This document shows, in pieces, positions 1-5,558 of a DNA stretch of 5,650 nucleotides. Position 1 is the first letter of the stretch. Each line of letters opens with the position of its first letter. The DNA comes from Holophagales bacterium (GTDB lineage: Bacteria > Acidobacteriota > Holophagae > Holophagales > Holophagaceae). Location: assembly GCA_031281385.1 (NCBI GenBank), contig JAITFL010000043.1, positions 1-5,650 on the forward strand, read 5' to 3'. Under the pieces are notes generated by a model that worked only from the letters and a program-made list of their open reading frames with translations, had not been told where the DNA came from and did not search any database. The position numbers and the translations under genes were made by a program.

Positions 1-13
1 AATAGGAGATGGC

Positions 14-2461
14 ATGAAGATTAAACTGTCCCCCCCCGCAATCCTTCTTTCCGCCCTCTGCCTTCCCTTGGCAGCCCAAACAAATTTTGAATACGTCCTT
101 TCCAAGCACAAGGGCAACAGGATAGTCCTGCTGGGCGAATGGAAAGCAGAAGATATAAGCAAGTGGAGGGCCACGCTTGATGCCGCTGGAGTCTTTGAGC
201 ATGGCTTCTCCTTGTTGTCTAGGGGCAGCCTCAGCGAGTCGGCGGACTCGCTTGGGCCAATGCGGTTTGGGATCAAGCAGGGCGACGTAGGGGCTTTTGA
301 AAGCTGGGTCCACCAACGCTATGGACTCAGCCGCGGAGCTAGGTGGGCTGCCATCGGCTTGGACGGCAAGCTGGTGTCGTCAGGCACCCAAGTGCCCGCC
401 CCCAAAGAATTTGAAGCATTTTTGGATCAAAGGGGCATAAAGAGTCCGCTTAGAAAGGTCAGGGACTTTCTGCGCGAAAACCCAAGCCACAGAGAGGCCA
501 TGGCCGATCTGCTTAAAGAAGTGCGCCGACGCGCCCTGCATGTAATGCCCGCCGACACCACCGAAGACCTTGGCACAGAAAAAGACTTGCTGACTTGGGG
601 CGTAATGGCAAATGAAACAGACAAAATATTCAGCGGCGACTGGGCAGGGCTGGAACTAACGTTTTTCGCGCCCCACAAGCCTCAGCCAGAAAAATTCAGC
701 CCCTTGATGAGGAACGTGTTCCGCAAGCACATCCCAAAAATCGAAGCGGCGCTCAGACTAGACCCCGCTAACGATTCGCTCTGGAATATATGGGGCTGGA
801 TGGCTAGGAGCCAGCCAAGCTATAGATGGGATACATTCATCAACACCATAGAAACTTTCGATTTTCCGCTGGAACGCGTAAGCTGCCCATCCAGTGCCAC
901 CTGCGTGTGGATAGTGGAACAGGCCAAGTCCAAGGGCGACTGGGAGACTCTGGCCAAATTCGCAAAACGGGCCAGAAAATACGATTCGGACATATCCGAA
1001 ATGGCAAACAAAATAGAGTGGGTACCCGGGGGCGTCGTGATTTACAATGATCAAAAACCGATTGAAGGCTACCCAGACAAATCAGCCTTTCAGCCACACT
1101 TGGAGGCCCTGCTGAGGCTGGGTGACCTCGAGGGGGCAAACAGAGTTTATGACGAGTTGATCAGAAGCGCCGGGGTGGCACAATCGGATTCCGCCAAAGC
1201 CAAATTGGCCACAGATGTTGCAAAATCCCTTGGCAAGCAGGACATTGCCAAAGTATGGGAAAAGGGGGAACAGATATTTCCAATTCAAAAATTCCCTGAC
1301 TCTAAAATTAACTCCTACAGATATCAGCCATATTTCTATATTTTTGCCAATACAGACAGCGATTTTTTTAAGCAATTTATTCGCATCTGTTTCGGGCTTT
1401 ATCCAAGGTTAAATTTTGAAAGAACGGCCCCTTGGAAAGACAACGACATAGGCTGGAAAAAGGACGATGGGGAGAGATGGGGACTATTTGGGGGCGACAA
1501 TAGTATACTGGCCCAAGGCACGACAGTGCCCGACCCAGAAACCCTGCGGAGCGTCTTTAAGAGCAACAATATTGTCAGTTTTATGGACTATTCCCGCACT
1601 TGGCTAAGGGAAAAAGGCCCCACCCCTGGCATAGAAATATTGCTGGCTGGTTGTATCATTCGCTACAATAATGTCCAGATTATCAATTGGATGTACGATG
1701 GGGCAATGTATGGGGCTTCTGCCAAGATTGAGGACGATGTCGGCGAAGGTGGCGACAAGGAAAACCTAGACGAAGCCAAATGGGGAGAAGCCGCCAAACT
1801 ACTCCGCAAATTATTGGGTAGCCCGAACGCGCTATATAATTTGCTAAACATGCCCCCTGCTAGGGGCCCTGCCACCAAAAGCCAGTTGATGAAATCGCTC
1901 TCAAGTCAATACCTCAACGCCATCGAGTCCTTGATAGAAACAAAGCCCTCCGATGAAAGGCTATGGAACCACTGGCTCTTTTGGTGCCACGTAGGCGGTG
2001 ACGAGAGGCCACTGGAGCCATTGGTGGAACGCTTAGTGCCCAGCCCACTCTCTTCTTCTGGCGACCCTGTGCCATATTCAATAATGGATAGCTACTATGA
2101 TAGCTGCGTAAAGAATGGCAACTGGCCAAAGGTCATAGGGCTGCTCAAAACCGTCTGGGACAGGCAGTTTGAGCGCATGAACGAAGCCAAAGCCCAACAA
2201 GAAGAGAACCTAGACGAAGTTGCCAAAATGCGTCAACGGTTAATGAATCCGTCCTCAGACAGCTTTGGCGACCAAGTCGGCATACCCCTTATCGAGGCAT
2301 ACCTGCGCGACAACAGGCCAATTGAGGCAGACGAAATCTTCAAGGCCTGGTTGGATTCGGGCAAACAGTTCAACGGCATCGCCAAATTGGTGGAACTGGC
2401 AAAAGAGCTAGGCCAAGAAAGGCTTGCAAGGGAGTGGGAAGCTAGGGCGGCAAAAAAATAA
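14..2461 (+). CDS. Secreted protein of unknown function with an internal duplication
   Basis: This 815-residue protein has no function I can name. Residues 1-21 look like a Sec signal peptide: basic start, hydrophobic run ILLSALCLPLAA, and probable cleavage after A21. C16 is not in a proper lipobox. Residues 100-140 resemble the end of a thioredoxin/AhpC-like fold (RYGLSRGARWAAIGLDGKL, then GTQVPAP), but residues 22-140 contain no Cys, so any such domain is not redox-active. The rest looks helical. Two halves align with each other: RW at 110 and 488, GTxVPxP at 124 and 502, LRE at 153 and 531, LW at 256 and 650, and WE at 415 and 808. A ribosome site AGGAG at 4-8 stands five bases before the ATG and fixes the start. 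The gene converges on the antitoxin gene. A secreted or periplasmic scaffold role is only a guess. The reading frame is certain, the function unknown. Confidence 0.9.
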   Translation: MKIKLSPPAILLSALCLPLAAQTNFEYVLSKHKGNRIVLLGEWKAEDISKWRATLDAAGVFEHGFSLLSRGSLSESADSLGPMRFGIKQGDVGAFESWVHQRYGLSRGARWAAIGLDGKLVSSGTQVPAPKEFEAFLDQRGIKSPLRKVRDFLRENPSHREAMADLLKEVRRRALHVMPADTTEDLGTEKDLLTWGVMANETDKIFSGDWAGLELTFFAPHKPQPEKFSPLMRNVFRKHIPKIEAALRLDPANDSLWNIWGWMARSQPSYRWDTFINTIETFDFPLERVSCPSSATCVWIVEQAKSKGDWETLAKFAKRARKYDSDISEMANKIEWVPGGVVIYNDQKPIEGYPDKSAFQPHLEALLRLGDLEGANRVYDELIRSAGVAQSDSAKAKLATDVAKSLGKQDIAKVWEKGEQIFPIQKFPDSKINSYRYQPYFYIFANTDSDFFKQFIRICFGLYPRLNFERTAPWKDNDIGWKKDDGERWGLFGGDNSILAQGTTVPDPETLRSVFKSNNIVSFMDYSRTWLREKGPTPGIEILLAGCIIRYNNVQIINWMYDGAMYGASAKIEDDVGEGGDKENLDEAKWGEAAKLLRKLLGSPNALYNLLNMPPARGPATKSQLMKSLSSQYLNAIESLIETKPSDERLWNHWLFWCHVGGDERPLEPLVERLVPSPLSSSGDPVPYSIMDSYYDSCVKNGNWPKVIGLLKTVWDRQFERMNEAKAQQEENLDEVAKMRQRLMNPSSDSFGDQVGIPLIEAYLRDNRPIEADEIFKAWLDSGKQFNGIAKLVELAKELGQERLAREWEARAAKK

Positions 2462-2466
2462 TGCTT

Positions 2467-2498
2467 CTTGCAAAACCAAGCCAATTTGGGGTTGCAAG
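2467..2498. terminator. Hairpin between convergent genes, possible terminator
   Basis: CTTGCAA (2467-2473) pairs perfectly with TTGCAAG (2492-2498). A symmetric AA/GG internal loop follows, then CCAA (2476-2479) pairs with TTGG (2486-2489) around loop GCCAAT. It stands six bases past the secreted protein's stop codon and 23 bases past the antitoxin's stop. On the minus strand a T7 run (2458-2452) lies eight bases beyond the stem, which is farther than in a standard intrinsic terminator. On the plus strand no T-run follows. It most likely ends antitoxin transcription, or insulates both genes. Confidence 0.4.
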
Positions 2499-2521
2499 GC
2501 TCCGATCAGCAATTTGATACT

Positions 2522-2815
2522 TCATTTACCATCTTCGCCATCGGATAGCAAATCGGCCCTTAGTTCGTCCATGCTTCTAAATGATTTGGCACTAGGGTCG
2601 TTCAGCAAATTTTCTGCTTCGGCAATGGCGGCTTGCGTCGCGGCGTTGGGCTTGTGGCGCACTACCTCAAATGGAAATCCGCCCCGCATAATTGACTGGC
2701 GAAGAAATACATTTACCGCGTCTGTGACAGTCAATCCAAAGCTGCCAAAGAGTTCCTCGGCGCTTGCCTTGACCTCTGGCTCGATTCTCAGGTTCAATAT
2801 TGATGTTCTGGGCAT
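2522..2815 (-). CDS. RelB/DinJ-family antitoxin, solitary
   Basis: This 97-residue protein fits the RelB/DinJ antitoxin family of type II toxin-antitoxin systems, which bind a RelE/YafQ-type RNase toxin and repress their own operon. Residues 5-45 form the ribbon-helix-helix DNA-binding part: strand SILNLRIEP, helix VKASAEELFGSFG, then LTVTDAVNVFLRQSI. The family hallmark GGFPFEV follows at 45-51. The tail SMDELRADLLSD (81-92) matches the usual toxin-binding end. I chose the ATG at 2815 because the family begins at MPRTS and a strong GGGGGGAGGG ribosome site stands just upstream. An in-frame ATG seven codons earlier would put that site inside the gene. The toxin normally follows and overlaps, but only 60 bp separate the stop from the convergent gene's end, and no ORF lies there. 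It is therefore an orphan, or a remnant whose toxin was lost. The family call is firm, the regulatory target unknown. Confidence 0.85.
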   Translation of the reverse strand: MPRTSILNLRIEPEVKASAEELFGSFGLTVTDAVNVFLRQSIMRGGFPFEVVRHKPNAATQAAIAEAENLLNDPSAKSFRSMDELRADLLSDGEDGK

Positions 2816-2839
2816 ACATCCCTCCCCCCAAATCAAAGC

Positions 2840-2872
2840 ATATTACATTTGCGATACATTTGCAACACATTT
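2840..2872 (-). promoter_or_regulatory. Three 11-bp-phased repeats over a candidate antitoxin promoter
   Basis: The hexamer ACATTT (AAATGT on the minus strand) occurs at 2845-2850, 2856-2861 and 2867-2872, exactly 11 bp apart, so all copies face the same side of the helix. The first two copies share a following GC. A possible minus-strand promoter overlaps them: -35 GTGTTG (2868-2863), 17-bp spacer, -10 TAATAT (2845-2840), giving a leader of about 18 nt before the ATG at 2815. Ribbon-helix-helix antitoxins bind short phased operator repeats at their own promoters, so autoregulation is a natural reading. The repeats are seen directly. The promoter and the protein contact are inferred. Confidence 0.45.
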
Positions 2873-2935
2873 ATGGGGACGTTTGAAAAAACTCGCTTTT
2901 CAGGGACGCAACGGACAACGAGAACAATTCAAGTC

Positions 2936-2962
2936 TGCCACAAATCGGCCCATTTGGTGGCA
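2936..2962. promoter_or_regulatory. Dyad upstream of nadC, possible operator
   Basis: TGCCACAAAT (2936-2945) is complementary to ATTT-G-GTGGCA (2952-2962), with one bulged G at 2956 and a six-base centre CGGCCC. It gives ten paired positions and ends 42 bp before the nadC ATG. It overlaps the -35 of the weak nadC promoter proposed here, so it could be a repressor site. No T-run follows on either strand, so it is not a standard terminator. It does not match the NadR, NiaR or NrtR operator patterns I remember. Confidence 0.3.
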
Positions 2963-2982
2963 AGTAGTGCAAGTTGTAAACT
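2954..2982 (+). promoter_or_regulatory. Weak candidate promoter for nadC
   Basis: TTGGTG at 2954-2959 could be a -35 and TAAACT at 2977-2982 a -10, with a 17-bp spacer. They match the sigma-70 consensus at three and four of six positions. Transcription would start near 2989, giving a leader of about 15 nt. This is a consensus match by eye and could be chance. Confidence 0.25.
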
Positions 2983-3004
2983 GTAATCCTAGCTCGGATT
3001 TCAC

Positions 3005-3868
3005 ATGCCAATAGTTCCGCCGCACCCGCTCTCCTATCGCGCTTCCCTAGAGGCCTTCCTGCAAGAGGACTGGGGGGCGGGGGACTGGACAAGCCTTGCC
3101 GTGCCAGACAGCCCAGCCAAGGCCATAGTCACTGCCAAGGCAGACCTAGTGCTGGCGGGCCTGCCCATAGCCGTTGAAGTGTTCCGACTGACAGACCCAT
3201 CGCTCGAAGTTGAAACCCTTGCAAACGATGGGGACAAAACTACCGTTGGGGCGCAGGTGATGTGCATCGAGGGCCCATCCCGGGGCATCCTTATGGCAGA
3301 GAGAGTCATGTTGAACCTGTTGCAGAGGCTATCTGGCACAGCCACGCTCACTAGGGCCTTTGTTGACGCAGTAGAGGGCACGGGCGCAAGGATATTGGAC
3401 ACGCGCAAGACCACGCCGGGGCTAAAGATATTGGAAAAATATGCCGTTAGGTGCGGCGGGGGCTTCAATCACAGGGTCAATCTAGCGGACGGCATACTCA
3501 TCAAGGAAAACCACATAGCCGCAGTGGGCGGGATAGCCCCCGCTGTCGCCGCCGCCAGACACAGCTCGCCTAACCTGCTAAGGATAGAAGTCGAAGTGGA
3601 GACCCTGCAACAACTGGCAGAATGTCTGTCCATACCAGAAATTGATGGGGCTCTGTTGGACAACATGCCCGAAAAAACTATGGAAGCTGCTGTTTCTATG
3701 CGAAACTCTATGCGAAATTCAAACGGTAGGCCATTTTTCTTAGAAGCCAGCGGCAACATGAGCCTAGCAAGGGCCAAGGCCGTCGCCCTGACAGGCGTGG
3801 ACTTCCTCTCCGTAGGCGCGCTCACACACAGCGCACCAGCCGCGGATTTGAGTTTGAGGATAATGTAA
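3005..3868 (+). CDS. nadC: Nicotinate-nucleotide pyrophosphorylase (quinolinate phosphoribosyltransferase)
   Basis: NadC converts quinolinate and phosphoribosyl pyrophosphate to nicotinate mononucleotide, CO2 and pyrophosphate in cytoplasmic de novo NAD synthesis. The protein has 287 residues, a normal family length. The N-terminal part has EDWGAGDWTS (21-30), the family's ED-G-GD-T pattern, then ERVMLNLLQRLSGTAT (99-114). The catalytic barrel has LDTRKTTPGLK (131-141), R149, GGG (151-153), HR (156-157), D162 and IKENH (166-170). It continues with EVEVE (195-199), LLDN (217-220), LEASGN (246-251) and SVGALTHSAP (269-278). All expected substrate-binding basic residues seem present, so the enzyme should be active. 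The ATG at 3005 has only a weak GGA six bases upstream, but it gives a family-like N-terminus. A small insertion-like repeat SMRNSMRNS lies at 231-239. No nadA, nadB or NAD regulator lies in the window. The gene converges on the next one with a 26-bp gap. Confidence 0.97.
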   Translation: MPIVPPHPLSYRASLEAFLQEDWGAGDWTSLAVPDSPAKAIVTAKADLVLAGLPIAVEVFRLTDPSLEVETLANDGDKTTVGAQVMCIEGPSRGILMAERVMLNLLQRLSGTATLTRAFVDAVEGTGARILDTRKTTPGLKILEKYAVRCGGGFNHRVNLADGILIKENHIAAVGGIAPAVAAARHSSPNLLRIEVEVETLQQLAECLSIPEIDGALLDNMPEKTMEAAVSMRNSMRNSNGRPFFLEASGNMSLARAKAVALTGVDFLSVGALTHSAPAADLSLRIM

Positions 3869-3894
3869 TTGACAATTGCCGGAATTAATTGTTT

Positions 3895-4632
3895 CTATTT
3901 CGGAGGATCGGATTTTTCTGGTTTTGGCGGCAAGCTGTAAATTACTTCGCCAGAATCATCAAAAAACATCATTTGTGGCTCGCCTTCAGGCGTGACATAC
4001 ATCATTATTCGCGGGTTGCCTTTCGCATCGGCAAGTATGACGCTGGAAGACAGCCCCTTTGTTCTGCCAACAAACAATCTTGGTATTTGATACGCTCCGG
4101 CTTCTTGGAGTTTTTGCCTTATTGCGCTCTTTTCTTCTTCGGTGCTGGCGTTTTTTAATGCTTCAAAAAGTGGCTCGTAATCTTTTTCCAGCCCCCTGTC
4201 ATATACCGTTAGTCCAGTTTCCATAGTTCCATTGTTCTCATAATGGCCCAAGGCCAATTGCTGATCGCCGCCAAAACGATCCATCGAAAAGTGCATGCCA
4301 GATGATGAATTGCCTTTTGAGTCCAATTTTCCACTATAAATCAAGCCGCCGCACTCATCGCCTATGTCGTTGTAAAAAGCAATGCCAGGCATGTTGCGAT
4401 CCTTTGACGATTCTTTACCATTTATAATAGCTCTGGGGAATAGCTTTCGGTTTGATATGACCATTTCGCGCTTGCCGTCTGGCGAAATGATATTTATGCG
4501 CTCTACGTCTATTTCCTTAAAGCGCTGCTTTGCCTTATCGGCGGCCACAAAAATTGTGAGCAGCGCTCCAGTGGCGATGGCCATCTTGAGTAGGCGGTTC
4601 TGCATTTTAAGTTGGGCGAGTTCGGTGTTCAT
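3895..4632 (-). CDS. Membrane-anchored protein of an uncharacterised family
   Basis: This 245-residue protein has a short N-terminal head (1-15), one membrane segment (about 16-32, MAIATGALLTIFVAA) and a soluble part probably outside the cytoplasmic membrane. After the anchor comes EIDVERINIISPDGKREMVISN (40-61), then RNMPGIAFYNDIGDECGGLIYSG (79-101), which includes the only cysteine, C94. A charged, probably helical stretch (150-180) separates this from IPRLFVGR (183-190) and a C-terminal part with two alike turns, LADAKGNPRI and FFDDSGEVI. I recall similar proteins with the ERINI-PDG-VISN and FYND-GDECGGL signatures as hypothetical proteins, without a function. The ATG at 4632 is chosen because GGAGGA stands four bases upstream. 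An ATG ten codons earlier has no ribosome site and follows directly on a T-run. The tail is proline/lysine-rich. No partner gene is evident. The reading frame is firm, the role unknown. Confidence 0.85.
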   Translation of the reverse strand: MNTELAQLKMQNRLLKMAIATGALLTIFVAADKAKQRFKEIDVERINIISPDGKREMVISNRKLFPRAIINGKESSKDRNMPGIAFYNDIGDECGGLIYSGKLDSKGNSSSGMHFSMDRFGGDQQLALGHYENNGTMETGLTVYDRGLEKDYEPLFEALKNASTEEEKSAIRQKLQEAGAYQIPRLFVGRTKGLSSSVILADAKGNPRIMMYVTPEGEPQMMFFDDSGEVIYSLPPKPEKSDPPK

Positions 4633-4667
4633 GGTTCCTCCATGTGTGGGCGCAAAACCCATTGGTT

Positions 4668-4703
4668 AAAAAATAGCCGCAGGGATTGGCTTCCCGATGC
4701 GGC
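4668..4703 (-). terminator. Intrinsic terminator or attenuator before the anchored-protein gene
   Basis: On the minus strand GCCGCA (4703-4698) pairs with TGCGGC (4681-4676), a two-base bulge TC follows on the first arm, and GGGA (4695-4692) pairs with TCCC (4685-4682) around loop AGCCAA. TA and then six T (4673-4668) follow directly, which is the classic intrinsic-terminator layout. It ends 36 bases before the start codon at 4632, upstream of the gene in the same direction. It either stops incoming transcription from 4704 onward or acts as an attenuator in the gene's own leader. No upstream gene on this strand needs a terminator, which favours a leader role or a small RNA. Confidence 0.6.
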
Positions 4704-4752
4704 GTTGTGAATTGTCTTTGTCTTTAGTTTAGGCTGATACCCGAAATCATCG

Positions 4753-4781
4753 TTTAGATGTTGCACGTAAGTATCTAACAA
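4753..4781 (-). promoter_or_regulatory. Candidate minus-strand promoter overlapped by a dyad
   Basis: On the minus strand TTGTTA (4781-4776) and TCTAAA (4758-4753) are separated by 17 bp, each matching the sigma-70 consensus at four of six positions. Transcription would begin near 4746 and give a leader of about 114 nt holding the hairpin at 4668-4703. TTAGAT (4754-4759) and ATCTAA (4773-4778) form a perfect dyad with a 13-bp centre that covers both elements, as an operator would. Both readings rest on pattern matching by eye. Confidence 0.3.
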
Positions 4782-5013
4782 TAGGCAATTTACCCCCCCA
4801 CCCCCACCCGAATATTTAGCGAAGCCGACTTAGCCCGTCCGCTCGGCTGCGCTGCCTTGGCACCATTTGTCCCTGTGTTGCCTTGCATGTCTGTCCTGGG
4901 TGGCTCGCGTTGTTGATGGGTTGGTGGGTCAAACTGCAAACAATTTAGGTTAACACAATTTGGGGAGGTGGCCTAAGGGTTTTTAGAAAAACTTGGTTAT
5001 GTATGGCGTTCAA

Positions 5014-5043
5014 ATGAAACAAAATGCGAAAACGAAGCATAAT
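5014..5043 (+). promoter_or_regulatory. Candidate promoter of the pilin-like gene
   Basis: ATGAAA (5014-5019, four of six to the -35 consensus) and CATAAT (5038-5043, five of six to the -10) are separated by 18 bp. The surroundings are AT-rich. Transcription would start near 5050, leaving a short leader with the GAGGAGGG ribosome site. Confidence 0.35.
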
Positions 5044-5063
5044 AATATTAATGAGGAGGGCGT

Positions 5064-5471
5064 ATGAAGCGCATTAAAGGCCCTGCTGGTTTTACCTTGC
5101 TGGAAATCCTGCTGGCCCTTACCATTCTGGCGATATTGTCCACCTTGGGCATAGCTGGCTATAGGCACAGCCGCCGCGCCGCATCGGAGACCGTACTCGA
5201 GGCAAACCTCGCAATCATTAGGCACGCCCTCGAACAGTACAAGGCAGATCGGGGCAAGTACCCTGGGTCGCTGGAAGACCTGGCCCGCGAGGCGAACAAG
5301 CAGTACCTCAGGGAAATACCCATTGACCCGATACTTAGGACAAACAAGATGTGGCAGGTCGAGTACGAACAGCCAGATCCTGACAACCCAGAGGGAGAAT
5401 CCGGTGTCAGCAACGTCAGAAGCGGCGCGAATGGCACCACTTTAGACGGCAAGCCCTATTCCGATTTGTAA
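5064..5471 (+). CDS. Type IV pilin / GspG-like pseudopilin precursor
   Basis: This 135-residue protein is a prepilin-like subunit of a type II secretion pseudopilus or type IV pilus. The leader MKRIKGPAG ends in G9, and prepilin peptidase should cut before F10. The mature start FTLLEILLALTILAIL has the conserved Glu at mature position 5 (E14) inside the hydrophobic helix, which anchors the subunit in the inner membrane until assembly. The soluble part has the GspG-like pattern: a helix with LEQYKADRGKYPGSLEDL (56-73), then YLREIPIDP (81-89), and a C-terminal VRSGANGTTLDGKPYSDL (118-135). That end is usual for GspG-type proteins. A strong GAGGAGGG ribosome site at 5053-5060 supports the start. 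No ATPase, secretin or platform gene is in view, so assignment to secretion or pili is open. The stop codon's last base begins a 22-bp hairpin. Confidence 0.88.
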   Translation: MKRIKGPAGFTLLEILLALTILAILSTLGIAGYRHSRRAASETVLEANLAIIRHALEQYKADRGKYPGSLEDLAREANKQYLREIPIDPILRTNKMWQVEYEQPDPDNPEGESGVSNVRSGANGTTLDGKPYSDL

Positions 5472-5518
5472 TTCCAATTCCAGATAGAATCAGCCATGAT
5501 TTTATCTGGAATTGGAAT
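5471..5518 (+). repeat. 22-bp inverted repeat (hairpin) at the pilin gene's 3' end
   Basis: ATTCCAATTCCAGATA (5471-5486) pairs perfectly with TATCTGGAATTGGAAT (5503-5518). Inside it GAATCA (5487-5492) pairs with TGATTT (5497-5502) around tetraloop GCCA. The one imperfect pair, G5487 with T5502, is a G-U wobble in plus-strand RNA but an A-C clash in minus-strand RNA, which favours a role in the pilin mRNA. The first arm begins at the stop codon's last A. No T-run follows, so a standard intrinsic terminator is not supported. An mRNA 3' stabiliser or a mobile repeat are alternatives. Confidence 0.7.
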
Positions 5519-5558
5519 GCGCGACACGGAGGTCGCGCCCGAAATGCGTAGCATTTCG
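5519..5558. repeat. Two further perfect hairpins abutting the first
   Basis: GCGCGAC (5519-5525) pairs with GTCGCGC (5532-5538) around loop ACGGAG, starting at the base after the 22-bp hairpin. One base later CGAAATGC (5540-5547) pairs with GCATTTCG (5551-5558) around loop GTA. Both stems are perfect, so either strand could fold. Such dense packing suggests a structured RNA or a palindromic repeat unit. I do not recognise the family. Confidence 0.55.

Larger units (their letters stand above)
4633..5063. other. 431-bp divergent intergenic region rich in regulatory structure
   Basis: No convincing protein gene, tRNA or rRNA is visible here. Minus-strand items, from the anchored gene outward: the GGAGGA ribosome site, a terminator-like hairpin (4668-4703), a dyad over a possible promoter (4753-4781) and a G-rich run (4793-4809). 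One minus-strand 32-codon frame (4888-4790) has a weak AGGA before its ATG, but its composition does not support it. Plus-strand items near the pilin gene: two ACAATTT copies 15 bp apart (4940, 4955), a palindrome GTTTTTAGAAAAAC (4979-4992) and a possible promoter (5014-5043). Bases 4810-4930 hold nothing I can assign. Confidence 0.6.

Noticed and set aside
2884..2902. Inverted repeat TGAAAA/TTTTCA in the gap between the antitoxin and nadC.
   Set aside because: Six AT-rich pairs without supporting position or T-run, so likely chance.
3872..3892. Inverted repeat ACAATT/AATTGT between the convergent nadC and anchored-protein genes, followed by T-rich bases.
   Set aside because: Only six AT-rich pairs with a nine-base loop and no clean T-run, so too weak to call a terminator.
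5471..5558. Retron non-coding RNA, since on the minus strand two short stem-loops precede a long hairpin.
   Set aside because: The downstream side on that strand is the pilin gene, not a reverse transcriptase, and no a1/a2 flanking pairing is seen.
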